Assembly (NCBI GenBank): GCA_965215385.1
Contig: OZ244059.1
Location: 2,294,001-2,358,000, forward strand
Reading direction: 5' to 3'
DNA length: 64,000 bases
From: JAPORY01 sp965215385
GTDB taxonomy: Bacteria > Pseudomonadota > Alphaproteobacteria > Rhodobacterales > Rhodobacteraceae
Shown: in pieces, positions 55,901 to 64,000 of the stretch
Numbering within the stretch: the stretch's first letter is position 1
Layout: each line of letters starts with the position of its first letter
Program-made: the position numbers and the translations under genes
The notes under the pieces: generated by a model
Database searches by the model: none
Seen by the model: the letters and a program-made list of their open reading frames with translations, nothing else
Told to the model about the DNA's origin: nothing

Positions 55901-56403
55901 TACAAGATATTTTGGTAGATCTGGAAGTCTACGAGGGTTCATCAATACAAAATCTAAAAGCAAATTTTCACACTCTAAAGGAGAAGGTGGAACTCAAACT
56001 AGTGGAGGAACGCCAATCTGTTTTATCGGCTCTCGACGAGTGCGCTAAGAAAGTTGGTCAAGTCCCAGAATTCCAGTCTCTAGCCTCAGCTAAGCAGCAG
56101 CAAATTGTGCAACAGATTGAAGATCAGAAGAACGAAGCTGACGCGGAGTGGCAAATTGCAGTTCTCCGAGATTTAAAGAGAAGAGTCGATTCTGAGATAC
56201 TACCGGCAGCTCTGGCCGCAGTTGATTTACAAGCAAAACCCGACGCGCAACAAAATCCCAGAAATTATGTACATGTTAGAGATATCAAGGTAACCTTTTC
56301 GAAAACCTATCTCTCGCGAGAAGAAGACGTGGATGCCTATCTTGCGGAAGTAAGGACATCCTATCTAGCCATGCTTCGTGATGGGAAGAAGTTGGCCGTA
56401 TGA
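52933..56403 (+). CDS. brxC: BREX ATPase BrxC
   Basis: BrxC is the large P-loop ATPase of BREX, thought to assemble on DNA and drive modification or exclusion. I start at the ATG 52933 (MNTRLQDIFEKPVDRPIDG); the frame is open further up, over brxB. The 1156 residues have Walker A GFFGSGKSH at 66-74, a Walker B-like LNFFVDEVGQYI near residue 258, and long helical and coiled-coil regions toward the C-terminus (IFLEKIRNF-type, EERQSVLSALDECAKKV). The frame is intact. Instead of pglX, an ATPase-nuclease cassette follows after 128 bp. Confidence 0.95.
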   Translation: MNTRLQDIFEKPVDRPIDGVIKADDDASLHIEFDEYVITAEIKRCLEEFLDAYNNYENANGVWISGFFGSGKSHLLKILAHLLQNRTVDGRSPLRIFESKLTDEPMLVGALRKAVSIPSRSILFNIDQKADVISKSDRDALLAVFQKVFDESCGYYGKQAHIAQFERDMDKRGKLDEFKEAYLSCAGQAWEHGREQAILETENISSAYATVTGAQQDDSINILDQYRRDTQISIEDFANQISFWLDTQEPNLRLNFFVDEVGQYIADNVKLMTNLQTIAESLNTKCRGRAWLIVTAQQEISAVVGEISEQQENDFSKIQARFNTRMPLNSADVAEVIQKRLLSKTEAARIQLGTLYDREENNLKTLFEFTDGSIQLKSFRGRDHFISSYPFPGYQYDLFQRAIQGLSTHNAFEGRHRSVGERSMLGVFQDVAKSQTGGSIGSIITFDLMFDGLKPALKSAVQQSLQIADKNLGDEWSKRLLKCLFLVKYVREFRATVRNLRILLLSDFEADQMTLRGKIEQALSNLEKNSLIECDGEIYHFLTDEEKDVENEIKSQDVDLTELSAIIGELVFGEILVVRKIKHEMTNYEYAFSRKLDDSLLGREQELTIRVFSPLVDTNIDIVRMRSMNSDELVVAIPDDVDFVKDLKLWKQTEKYIRQSGLDSIQPERTRIISEKIEQNRRRYRDLETRLRTLICNADLCVRGEDIILRGADASERIQKAFQTLVDKVYVNLPMLKGINYAETDLGAVFDSNGSLLPKVDDPLTEAEQDVFNFIQNRAGKGLRVSVRSLLDSRKKKPYGWPDMAILCIVATLSAKSKIEVRSDSSVLKAESLVAALNNSREHGSVLLAPQAEYTAAQLRKAKDLYQDLFGVPARSSDAQTLGVEWSEAMHKLVVEMDGLTSQESDYPFMAALLPFRDRIRAMIDKSPSWMITEPVKQEQELLEAKENILEKIRNFMGGSQRRIYDEAREYQERHETNIGFVDPAAGTFIQDILVDLEVYEGSSIQNLKANFHTLKEKVELKLVEERQSVLSALDECAKKVGQVPEFQSLASAKQQQIVQQIEDQKNEADAEWQIAVLRDLKRRVDSEILPAALAAVDLQAKPDAQQNPRNYVHVRDIKVTFSKTYLSREEDVDAYLAEVRTSYLAMLRDGKKLAV

Positions 56404-56531
56404 GAGATTGCCTACCGGCGAGTTATGGGTCGCACTTTTGTAATTTGCGGATTGATCAGTTTGACTGTTTGTTCTTTTCCCCAGCGTTCACATCTCTCCA
56501 ATTCGCATAATCTTGCATTAGTTGGCAACAG

Positions 56532-57725
56532 ATGATCAAATTTGCAAAACTCGAAAATTTCACGGTTTTTGAGGAACTTGATTTATCCCTATCGCCCAAA
56601 GTGAATATCCTTATGGGTGCTAACGGTACCGGGAAGACGCACCTTCTGAAAGCAATTTATGGTCTGGGTATAATCGCGCTTGGAGACTTTCCGAGTCGTT
56701 CAAACCTTGGGTTTGACCATACAGCAACGGGCAAGTTTTTGCGGCTATTCTCAACGGCGGATGAAAAACTTGGAAAACTTCACACCACAGGCGCAAAGAA
56801 ACAAGCGCGGCTGCGTCTGCAAGATTTCGACGATTCATCTGTGGAAGCTACATTTGGCAGTCGTTCTAAGTTTCTGGAAGTTCTCTCTCAGGAAAATTTC
56901 AAGCGAAACAATCTGAAACCGGTGTTTATCCCAACCAAGGAAGTATCGTCACTCGCTCAAAGTATTCAGAACGGGGCTTATGATAGAGCGACCGTCGAGA
57001 TGATTTTTGACGGCGGCTACATCGACCTTGCCGAATTACTTGTTTGCTCTAGACCGGTTGCGGAGAATCCTTCGTCGCTGATGGCAAATCCAAGGCTATC
57101 AAATGTCGTGCGTGAATTGGTTCGACTGATTGGCGGCCGTTATCGCTGGAGAGGCGATCAAGGCTTCGATTTTGAGTCGGGTAACTATGAAGAGGTTTGT
57201 AAGGCCAAGAGGAACGCCAAGCGATCAGATGGCGGTTCAGCGGCGGCCTATCAAGATTTGACTGAAACGTACTTTGTCAGGAGCAACGAGGGGGTCTTGT
57301 CGAGCGACATGACTGCCGATGGATATCGCAAAATTGGAATGCTTCATCATTTGCTATGTAATGGCTCAATCAAACCTGGAAAGACGGGGGTACTTTTGTG
57401 GGATGAGCCAGAATCGAATCTAAACCCAGCGATGATGAAGACGCTCGTTCAGCTTATTTTAGAACTATCACGAAATGGTCAGCAGATCATTGTCGCGACG
57501 CATGACTATGCTTTTCTCAAATGGTTTGACTTGCTTGTGGACAAGAAGAAAGACGATCATATTCGTTTTCACGCCCTACATAGCAACGGAGAGGCTTCGA
57601 GACCGCGAGTGGCTATTGAGAGTTCAGATCGGTATTCGCTGATTGCAAAGACAGCAATTTCAGACACTTTCGCTGAGTTATACGATGAAGATGTGTCGCG
57701 CGCACTTGGGAATACACTAACTTGA
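56532..57725 (+). CDS. ABC/OLD-like AAA ATPase inserted in the BREX locus
   Basis: A 397-residue ATPase of the AAA_15/AAA_21 type. Walker A is GANGTGKT at 29-36, the ABC-like signature is TADGYRK at 261, Walker B is VLLWDEPESNLNP with D291 and E292, and the switch His is H324 in VATHDYAF. There is no Toprim domain, so it is not an OLD nuclease by itself. The middle segment shows no known domain. It overlaps the next gene by TTGA, so the two work as a pair. BREX loci often carry extra defence modules, but this is not brxL, pglW, brxD or brxHI. A DNA- or phage-sensing ATPase is the best guess. Confidence 0.8.
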   Translation: MIKFAKLENFTVFEELDLSLSPKVNILMGANGTGKTHLLKAIYGLGIIALGDFPSRSNLGFDHTATGKFLRLFSTADEKLGKLHTTGAKKQARLRLQDFDDSSVEATFGSRSKFLEVLSQENFKRNNLKPVFIPTKEVSSLAQSIQNGAYDRATVEMIFDGGYIDLAELLVCSRPVAENPSSLMANPRLSNVVRELVRLIGGRYRWRGDQGFDFESGNYEEVCKAKRNAKRSDGGSAAAYQDLTETYFVRSNEGVLSSDMTADGYRKIGMLHHLLCNGSIKPGKTGVLLWDEPESNLNPAMMKTLVQLILELSRNGQQIIVATHDYAFLKWFDLLVDKKKDDHIRFHALHSNGEASRPRVAIESSDRYSLIAKTAISDTFAELYDEDVSRALGNTLT

Positions 57726-58273
57726 TTGTTTACAGACCTGAGGCCAGTGCTGACCTTGAATTTTCTTTTCCAGAGGATCTTGTCTGGGAGGAACTTGACC
57801 GACAAGGGATAAAGCTACCAGTCTTAATGAAGTTTGTTGATCTCGTCATTGAGCGAGAAAACGATGTGTTGCTGGTTGAAGTCAAAGACCCGTCGCATAC
57901 GAGAGCCCCCGCAGGTCACAGAGAAAACTACTTCAAGAGGTTGTTAAGCAATTCCGTCGTGGTCGAAGAATTAACCCCCAAAGCCCGTTGCTCCTATACT
58001 TTTCTTCACCTGATGAAACGAGACACTAAGCCGTTCAAGTTCGTGATACTGCTTGGCCTCGATGGCTACAGTCCTGCTCAGCAGAGATTCCTGCTTACGG
58101 GCTTCAAAGACCGCCTAGAAGCCAACATTCAATGTGAAGCTGACAGCCCGTGGAAGCGACAATATATATCTGAATGCTTGGTTCTTTCAGTCGAGCTGTG
58201 GAACAAGCAGTTTCCAAAATGGCTCGTCAAGCGTCTCGGCAATACCGCCGGCGATGACGGCAAGGTCAAGTAA
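57722..58273 (+). CDS. PD-(D/E)XK-like nuclease candidate paired with the ATPase
   Basis: A 183-residue protein from a TTG that overlaps the ATPase stop (TTGA). The stretch KFVDLVIERENDVLLVEVKD fits the PD-(D/E)XK pattern: D40, then E53-x-K55 at the end of the second strand. HRENYFKRLLSNSVVVEEL and the FVILLGLDGYSPAQQRFLL segments follow; no Toprim (DUF4435) motif is present, so it is not the PARIS AriB effector. I infer a nuclease effector controlled by the upstream ATPase; the fold assignment rests on one motif. Its stop overlaps the pglX ATG (TAATG), so the cassette is tightly integrated in the operon. Confidence 0.6.
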   Translation: MIVYRPEASADLEFSFPEDLVWEELDRQGIKLPVLMKFVDLVIERENDVLLVEVKDPSHTRAPAGHRENYFKRLLSNSVVVEELTPKARCSYTFLHLMKRDTKPFKFVILLGLDGYSPAQQRFLLTGFKDRLEANIQCEADSPWKRQYISECLVLSVELWNKQFPKWLVKRLGNTAGDDGKVK

Positions 58274-61200
58274 TGGATACGACGAGACTCAAAAAGTTCG
58301 CCCAGTTTGCTCGCCAAACTCTTATCAAACAGATTGAATCTAAACTAAATTCAGTAACTGCCACAGGGGCGATGGTTCAAAGGGAGAAACCTCGCGAATT
58401 CAGAAAACTCAAAGAGGCGGTCGCACGACACGGTGAAAGCGGTGTCGTTGATCAGGTCGCGTATATTTGGTTCAATCGCTTCGTTGCGCTACGCTTTCTT
58501 GACATACATAAATTGAATGTGATCGGCGTTGTTTCGCCTGTGCCCGGGGAAGTTCTACCTGAAATTCTGGTTGATGCCAAAGCCGGCCATATCGACGAAG
58601 ATTTAGTGGAGGCCAAAGCTGCTCGGCGGCAGGTACAACTCTTGCTGGATGGCGAGACTCCGAGCAATGATCCGCATTCAGAGGCCTACAGAGTTTTGCT
58701 CGTCGCGGTGTGCAACTATTGGCATCGTGTCATGCCATTCTTGTTTGAGAAGATTGATGACTACGCTGAACTGCTCCTTCCTGATGATCTGCTGTCTATA
58801 AATTCGATTCTGGCTTACGTGCGCGAGGCAATGACCCCAGACATCAGTCAAGATGTCGAGATAATCGGGTGGCTCTACCAATTTTATATTTCGGAAAAGA
58901 AGGACGAAGTATTTGCTGCTCTCAAGAAGAACAAGAAGATCGCAGCTGAAGATATTCCGGCGGCGACACAACTCTTTACCCCACTTTGGATCGTTCGTTA
59001 CCTAGTAGAGAATTCGCTTGGGCGAATATGGTTGTTGAACCGTCCCGATAGCCAGTTGGCGCAACATATGGACTTTTATATCGCACCAGAGGCGCCGGAG
59101 GCAGATTTTCCCTGCTTCTCTACACCAGAAGAGATCCGCATTTGCGACCCGGCGGCTGGATCAGGTCACATGCTAACCTATGCCTTTGACTTGCTTTATA
59201 CCATTTACGAGGAGGAGGGTTACGACCGGACCGAAATCCCTAAGTTAATTCTTAAGCACAATCTCACAGGCTTAGAAATTGATGATCGGGCAGGTGCAAT
59301 GGCTGCCTTCGCGCTATCAATGAAGGCGGCAATGAAGTTGGGCCGGCGACAGTTTCTTCAAATGCAAGAAAGGCCCGACATCTGCGTTTTTCAAAACCCC
59401 AACTTCAACGAAACCGAAGTGACGGAAGTCGCAAGAATGCTGGGGTCGGACTTGTTTAATGATGAGTTCGTTGCGATGTGCACACAGTTCAGGCAGGCCA
59501 AGAATTTTGGATCTTTGATTGTGCCGACATTTCATCAGGCGGGAAATGCCTTACGAGTAGTTGAGTCGCTAGATTATTTCTCCGACGGGATTCTGCAAGA
59601 AATCCAATCCCGCCTGATCGCTTTACTACGTGTGGCGGCTGCACTGACATCTCGGTATCATGTGGTGTTGGCTAACCCCCCTTATATGGGGCAGGGAAGC
59701 ATGAACGCAGAACTGAGAAATTTTTCCAAACGATTTTTTCCGGACAGTAAGGCTGACTTGTATTCGATGTTCATGGAGCGAGGCTTGAATCTTCTGCAGG
59801 TGAACGGAAAGATGGCAATGGTGAACATGCAATCGTGGATGTTCCTGTCAGCTTTTGATAAATTAAGAGCAAAGTTGCAGTCCACCACGTGCCTACACTC
59901 AATGGCGCATTTTGGTCCGCGGGCCTTCGACTCAATCAGCGGTGAAGTTGTCGCCACGACGGGCTTTGTTTTTGGCAAATTTGTCTCGACAACCCAACGC
60001 GGAACTTACTTGCGACTTGTCGACGGCAAGAACGAGGCAGAAAAGGCTGCTTTGGCAATAGATGCCAAGAACAACCCACAAAGCGAAATCCGGCACACGA
60101 CGAGCATCGCTGAAATCTCTAAACTGCCCGGCAAACCAATTGCCTACTGGCTCACGAACAAGTTTCGAAGTGTGTTCGACTCAGAATATGTCGTGGAAAA
60201 CCTTGCTGAGCGAGTGACGGAAGGAGTTAAGACAGGCGACAACAATCGCTTTCTTCGTTTTTGGTTTGAAGTCTCTGCCGCGAACGAAGGATGGAAACGC
60301 TACGACAAAGCGGGTGAATCGCGGCGTTGGTTCGGGTCCGCTATGCATGTAATCGATTGGCGCAAGAATGGCATCATCTTGCTAGAATTCGAAGGTGCTG
60401 GTTTAGGAGCATTGAAATTCTTTGGCAAACCCCATTTTGTCTGGAGTGGCATTTCGACCGGGCCACCAACTTTTCGGTATTCCGAACCGGAAATTTGGTT
60501 CGATGCCACGTCTCCGAGTGTAGTGGGTGCAAAAAACAGCAATGCATTGTTAGCCTATTTGAATTGTAAGGTGGCCGCAAAGGTGCTGATGACCCTCAAT
60601 CCAACTATCCATTTCAATATTGGTGATGTGAAGAAAGCACCAGTACCAAATTTGAGTACTAAACATGCTGACATTGCCTCTGAATGCATAGATCTTGCCC
60701 GTTCTGATTGGGATGCCTTTGAGACATCCTGGGATTTTACCACACCGGCACTCTTGTCACCACATCATCGCGCAGAAACTCTAAAGGCTTCCTATGCACA
60801 AGCACGCACTCATTGGCAGATCGTGACCGACAGAATGCAGGAGTTAGAGGAGGCAAATAACCGCACCTTCATTGATCTCTATGGATTGCAAGACGAATTG
60901 GCAGCCGATGTCCCAATAGAGGACATCACGCTGAACTGTAATCCTGCCTATCGCTATCGTCACAGATCGACATACACCGCAGAAGACCAAGAAAGGTTAC
61001 TACGCGCCGATACAATGGCAGAATTCCTGTCCTTTGCGGTTGGCTGTATGTTCGGACGCTACAGCCTCGATGAGCCGGGCCTCATCCTTGCCGATGCGGG
61101 TGGGACTCTGGCGGACTATACGGCTCGTATCCCCGAACCCTCATTTATGCCAGACGCCGACAACGTCATTCCCGTGCTGCAGAGTGACTGGTTCCCTGAT

Positions 61201-61728
61201 GACATCACAGAGCGCTTCCGCCATTTCCTTCGGGCAGCCTTTGGGGAGGCTCACTTCAGTGAAAATCTCAAATTTATTGAGGTGGCACTTGGCAAAAACA
61301 TTCGCCGATATTTTACCAAGGACTTTTATGCGGCTCACGTGCAACGCTACAAAAAGCGACCAATCTACTGGATGATTTCAAGCCCGAAAGAAACCTTCAA
61401 TGCACTGATTTATATTCACCGTTACCGAGCGGACACCATGTCTGTGGTTTTGAATAACTACCTTCGCGAATTTATCTCAAAACTTGAAGCAGAGCGTGAG
61501 CGTTTGGAAAAACTTTCTGATGACAGCACCGTCGCCCAAGCCGCACGAATAAAGGCGCTACAGGACGCAAGTAAAGTCACTCAGCAACTAAGCGAACTCA
61601 AAGAGTGGGAGCGTGAGGTGATCTTGCCGCTAGCGCAGCAAAAAATCGAAATTGATTTGAATGATGGAGTGAAGCAAAATTATCCTCAATTGGGGGCCGC
61701 ACTGAAGAAAATAGCAGGTTTGAATTGA
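58273..61728 (+). CDS. pglX: BREX-1 adenine methyltransferase PglX
   Basis: PglX methylates adenine at a non-palindromic host site, marking self DNA for BREX. The 1151 residues are close to the usual ~1200. Motif I is CDPAAGSGHMLTYAFDLLY with DPAAGSG at 292-298, LTGLEIDDRAGAMAAFAL is motif II, and the catalytic NPPY is at 468-471 (VVLANPPYMGQG). The C-terminal half is the target-recognition region. KRPIYWMISSPKETFNALIY near residue 1040 is typical of BREX-1 PglX. The frame is intact, and the stop overlaps the pglZ ATG. Confidence 0.95.
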   Translation: MDTTRLKKFAQFARQTLIKQIESKLNSVTATGAMVQREKPREFRKLKEAVARHGESGVVDQVAYIWFNRFVALRFLDIHKLNVIGVVSPVPGEVLPEILVDAKAGHIDEDLVEAKAARRQVQLLLDGETPSNDPHSEAYRVLLVAVCNYWHRVMPFLFEKIDDYAELLLPDDLLSINSILAYVREAMTPDISQDVEIIGWLYQFYISEKKDEVFAALKKNKKIAAEDIPAATQLFTPLWIVRYLVENSLGRIWLLNRPDSQLAQHMDFYIAPEAPEADFPCFSTPEEIRICDPAAGSGHMLTYAFDLLYTIYEEEGYDRTEIPKLILKHNLTGLEIDDRAGAMAAFALSMKAAMKLGRRQFLQMQERPDICVFQNPNFNETEVTEVARMLGSDLFNDEFVAMCTQFRQAKNFGSLIVPTFHQAGNALRVVESLDYFSDGILQEIQSRLIALLRVAAALTSRYHVVLANPPYMGQGSMNAELRNFSKRFFPDSKADLYSMFMERGLNLLQVNGKMAMVNMQSWMFLSAFDKLRAKLQSTTCLHSMAHFGPRAFDSISGEVVATTGFVFGKFVSTTQRGTYLRLVDGKNEAEKAALAIDAKNNPQSEIRHTTSIAEISKLPGKPIAYWLTNKFRSVFDSEYVVENLAERVTEGVKTGDNNRFLRFWFEVSAANEGWKRYDKAGESRRWFGSAMHVIDWRKNGIILLEFEGAGLGALKFFGKPHFVWSGISTGPPTFRYSEPEIWFDATSPSVVGAKNSNALLAYLNCKVAAKVLMTLNPTIHFNIGDVKKAPVPNLSTKHADIASECIDLARSDWDAFETSWDFTTPALLSPHHRAETLKASYAQARTHWQIVTDRMQELEEANNRTFIDLYGLQDELAADVPIEDITLNCNPAYRYRHRSTYTAEDQERLLRADTMAEFLSFAVGCMFGRYSLDEPGLILADAGGTLADYTARIPEPSFMPDADNVIPVLQSDWFPDDITERFRHFLRAAFGEAHFSENLKFIEVALGKNIRRYFTKDFYAAHVQRYKKRPIYWMISSPKETFNALIYIHRYRADTMSVVLNNYLREFISKLEAERERLEKLSDDSTVAQAARIKALQDASKVTQQLSELKEWEREVILPLAQQKIEIDLNDGVKQNYPQLGAALKKIAGLN

Positions 61729-64000
61729 TGACCGACCGAATCGGCGATTTGCTCCGACGGCATTTTGAAGAACATCGGCTCGTCTTTTGGTATGATAAAG
61801 ATCACGACATGCGGGCCGAGTTCGAAAGCTTCGAGTCAGATGAGATCAAAAAAGTCGAGATAAAAAATAACGAATTCGGTTTGAAACACCAAATCCTACT
61901 AATCGAACCGAAGCAAAAATTCTTGCTTTTTAAGGACGGACCTGCGCCGGAAATGAAGGATAACTGGTTGCTGGATCTGCAACTCGCGGCGGTTGAATTC
62001 AAGGCCGATCAAGCGGCGATCTGGATGAGCGAGTTAGCCCTTCCTCGTGAGTATGAGCCGGCGGTGCGCAATCACAAGGAGTTCTATAAATCTCAGAGAC
62101 GACGCGAACGTTTGAAGGAACTTGAACAGCAAAAACCATCTCGTTCTATAGACGGTGTTCGACGCAAAATGTTGATTGTGAGTGCCGGTGTTGATGGCGA
62201 TATAAGCTCCATCATCGAAAGTCTTCTCGGAGAGTTGGCGAAAAGTAAAGATGACACATTTCCGCTATTGGAGCGCACCAATTTGTCGGGCTTCTTTTGG
62301 GGCGAGGTCGAGCGCACCTTTGGATATTCATCCGAAGTGCCTAACTTTGAGGACTTCGCAATCTCACTTTTTCAATCCGCTTATGAAAGAGCTTTTGGTG
62401 AAGGCGGTAGGCTAAACGAAGAAGCACTCTTGGCATTTAAGCGATGGAAAAACGACCGTAACTCAAGCGACGCATTTGCGGTCCTGTCGGGACGCTATCA
62501 AAAAGTCTTGGATGTGCGGCAAGACATCGGCAATAGAGATTTCAAAACTCTGGAAGCAATAGACTATTTTGAAGAAATCGACTGCTACATAATCCAGTCA
62601 TTGATTTCATCAATGTCAAACCAGTCGCTCGGAAGCACCGAAGCACTGCGGATTGTTCGCGGGCGCAGGCGCAGCCACTGGTATTCAAAATACAAAGATC
62701 TTTATGAGGCAATTGAATTTGCGGCGGCGTTCAAACAGGCACTTTCAGGCGCAGACTTTGGCATCACTGACGTAAACGATGGTGTCCGCAAATACGTATC
62801 GAGTTGGTTTCGGTTAGATCAACTGTATCGCAAGTTTATCTTCCACATGCAAAAAAGTGAGCAGCCATCCTTGTTGGCTGACCTGTTTAACGAAGTGGAG
62901 AATCTGTATTCAAATAGCTTCCTCTTGAAAGTTAACGATGCTTGGCAAGACCAAATTGCGCATCTCAAAACTTGGGAAATTGATAAGTTATCTGACCAAC
63001 GAGATTTTTATAGCAATCAAGTCGGCAAATTTCGTCGGCGGGATCAGAAGGTTGTCGTTGTGATATCAGATGCTCTTAGGTTTGAGATAGCCGAAGAGTG
63101 TTTGACGGAAATCCGAAAATTGAACCGATTTTCAGCAGAGCTGTCGCCGATGCTGTGCTCGCTTCCAAGCTACACTCAACTAGGTATGGCCGCCCTGCTC
63201 CCAAATAAAGATTTGAGTATAGCGTCGGATAGTTCAGCTTCGGTATTGTCCTATGGTGAACCTACCAAAGGACTGAATTATCGTGAAAAAATCCTCGGAC
63301 AGGGACGCAAAGGGGATCGCGTAAAAGCAATGAAGTCGAAAGACTTTGTGATGCTGTCTTCTGAACAGGGCAAGGAATTATTTCGAAATCACGATACGCT
63401 CTACATTTATCACAACAGAATCGATGCGACTGGTGACTCACCGCCATCCGAAGATAACGTGCCAGAAGCCGCGGAACGCGCGATTGAGGACTTAGTAACA
63501 TTGGTGCGGAGTTTGTCGTCGGCTAATTTTTCAAACATACTGATCACATCTGATCACGGCTTCCTTTACCAACATAGAGCATTAGAAGAGAGTGAATTTT
63601 CCTTGGCTGAGCCGACTGGCGAGGAGCTTGTCTATCGCAATAGGCGGTTTGTTCTAGGCCGCAATCTCGCAGAGACCTCAGGCATGAAGAAATTCTCTTC
63701 GTCAAGTCTAGGATTATCCGGCGATTTGGACGCGCTTTTTCCTAATTCGATTAATAGGCTCCGCGTACAAGGCGCGGGAAACCGGTACGTTCACGGGGGC
63801 ACAAGCTTGCAAGAGGTCATTCTTCCAGTTCTACAAGTCAGGAAACAGCGTAGGGACGATGTTAGTCTTGTAGATGTTCAGATTATCGTGACCGGTCGCA
63901 ATCTCATCTCTTCTGGTCAAATCGCCGTTACGATTTATCAAGAACAACCCGTTTCCGAGAAACGACAGAAGCGGGAACTTCGAGTGGGAATCTTCGCGTC
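61728..64000 (+). CDS. pglZ: BREX PglZ, alkaline-phosphatase-like protein (3' end outside window)
   Basis: PglZ is the core alkaline-phosphatase-superfamily protein of all BREX types. The ATG overlaps the pglX stop (TGATG). The frame is open from 61728 to the window end, 757 residues, so roughly the last tenth is missing. The N-terminus MTDRIGDLLRRHFEEHRLVF and VFWYDKDHDMRAEFE is typical of BREX-1 PglZ. The metal-site motifs are VVVVISDALRFEIAEE near residue 450 and NILITSDHGFLYQ near residue 605. brxL would be expected next, beyond the window. Confidence 0.94.
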   Translation, partial: MTDRIGDLLRRHFEEHRLVFWYDKDHDMRAEFESFESDEIKKVEIKNNEFGLKHQILLIEPKQKFLLFKDGPAPEMKDNWLLDLQLAAVEFKADQAAIWMSELALPREYEPAVRNHKEFYKSQRRRERLKELEQQKPSRSIDGVRRKMLIVSAGVDGDISSIIESLLGELAKSKDDTFPLLERTNLSGFFWGEVERTFGYSSEVPNFEDFAISLFQSAYERAFGEGGRLNEEALLAFKRWKNDRNSSDAFAVLSGRYQKVLDVRQDIGNRDFKTLEAIDYFEEIDCYIIQSLISSMSNQSLGSTEALRIVRGRRRSHWYSKYKDLYEAIEFAAAFKQALSGADFGITDVNDGVRKYVSSWFRLDQLYRKFIFHMQKSEQPSLLADLFNEVENLYSNSFLLKVNDAWQDQIAHLKTWEIDKLSDQRDFYSNQVGKFRRRDQKVVVVISDALRFEIAEECLTEIRKLNRFSAELSPMLCSLPSYTQLGMAALLPNKDLSIASDSSASVLSYGEPTKGLNYREKILGQGRKGDRVKAMKSKDFVMLSSEQGKELFRNHDTLYIYHNRIDATGDSPPSEDNVPEAAERAIEDLVTLVRSLSSANFSNILITSDHGFLYQHRALEESEFSLAEPTGEELVYRNRRFVLGRNLAETSGMKKFSSSSLGLSGDLDALFPNSINRLRVQGAGNRYVHGGTSLQEVILPVLQVRKQRRDDVSLVDVQIIVTGRNLISSGQIAVTIYQEQPVSEKRQKRELRVGIFA

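Noticed and set aside
56532..58273. The BREX insert as PARIS (AriA-AriB)
   Set aside because: The second protein shows a PD-(D/E)XK-like D...ExK pattern and no Toprim/DUF4435 motifs, and it is shorter than AriB.
1..64000. CRISPR arrays, tRNA or rRNA genes
   Set aside because: I scanned for regularly spaced repeats, cloverleaf ends and rRNA motifs by eye and saw none; a covariance-model scan would be the decisive check.

Overview
The window looks like a chromosome segment of an alphaproteobacterial anoxygenic phototroph. Evidence: a complete bchFNBHLM-lhaA-puhABC-orf-acsF-puhE-hemA photosynthesis operon of alphaproteobacterial order, its regulators ppsR and ppaA, the ethylmalonyl-CoA pathway genes ecm and ccr, and the lineage-typical COQ9, DUF2794 and rpsU genes. 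AcsF, the oxygen-dependent cyclase, points to bacteriochlorophyll synthesis in the presence of oxygen. I would not name a genus.

Region 1 (1-2.7 kb): the end of sdhA, sdhB, and deoD on the other strand. Region 2 (2.7-13.2 kb) is accessory. It holds a Uma2-like nuclease, three related small secreted-protein genes (3.4, 5.4 and 6.8 kb), transposase debris, and two inverted, inactivated copies of one IS that bracket an AAA ATPase. Region 3 (13.2-24.9 kb) is mostly housekeeping: ecm and ccr diverge across 1.4 kb, then come lpd, DUF2794, a lytic transglycosylase, COQ9 with a coupled small gene, rpsU and a YghU-type GST. Region 4 (24.9-31.4 kb) is an accessory island: an ISKra4-like IS, a three-gene hypothetical operon, a frameshifted DNA methyltransferase, and a second diverged copy of the yghU 3' end.

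Region 5 (31.4-49.3 kb) is the photosynthesis cluster. ppaA-ppsR and the bch-puh operon diverge from a 300-bp control region that carries two perfect TGT-N12-ACA PpsR boxes, each overlapping a TTGACA element. Genes are tightly packed with ATGA or TAATG overlaps. They supply late bacteriochlorophyll enzymes, the reaction-centre H subunit and its assembly factors, and ALA synthase for the tetrapyrrole precursor.

Region 6 (49.3-51.7 kb) is decayed: a frameshifted gene, a small membrane protein, a Fic pseudogene and a fourth secreted-protein relative, also broken. Region 7 (51.7-64 kb) is a type 1 BREX phage-defence locus, brxA-brxB-brxC-pglX-pglZ, cut by the window end. A two-gene cassette, an ABC/OLD-like ATPase and a small PD-(D/E)XK-like protein, is inserted between brxC and pglX.

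The most unusual signals are that ATPase-nuclease cassette, and a set of secreted-protein genes in which a poly-C tract just after a well-placed start codon is, in three of four members, exactly one base short of the reading frame.
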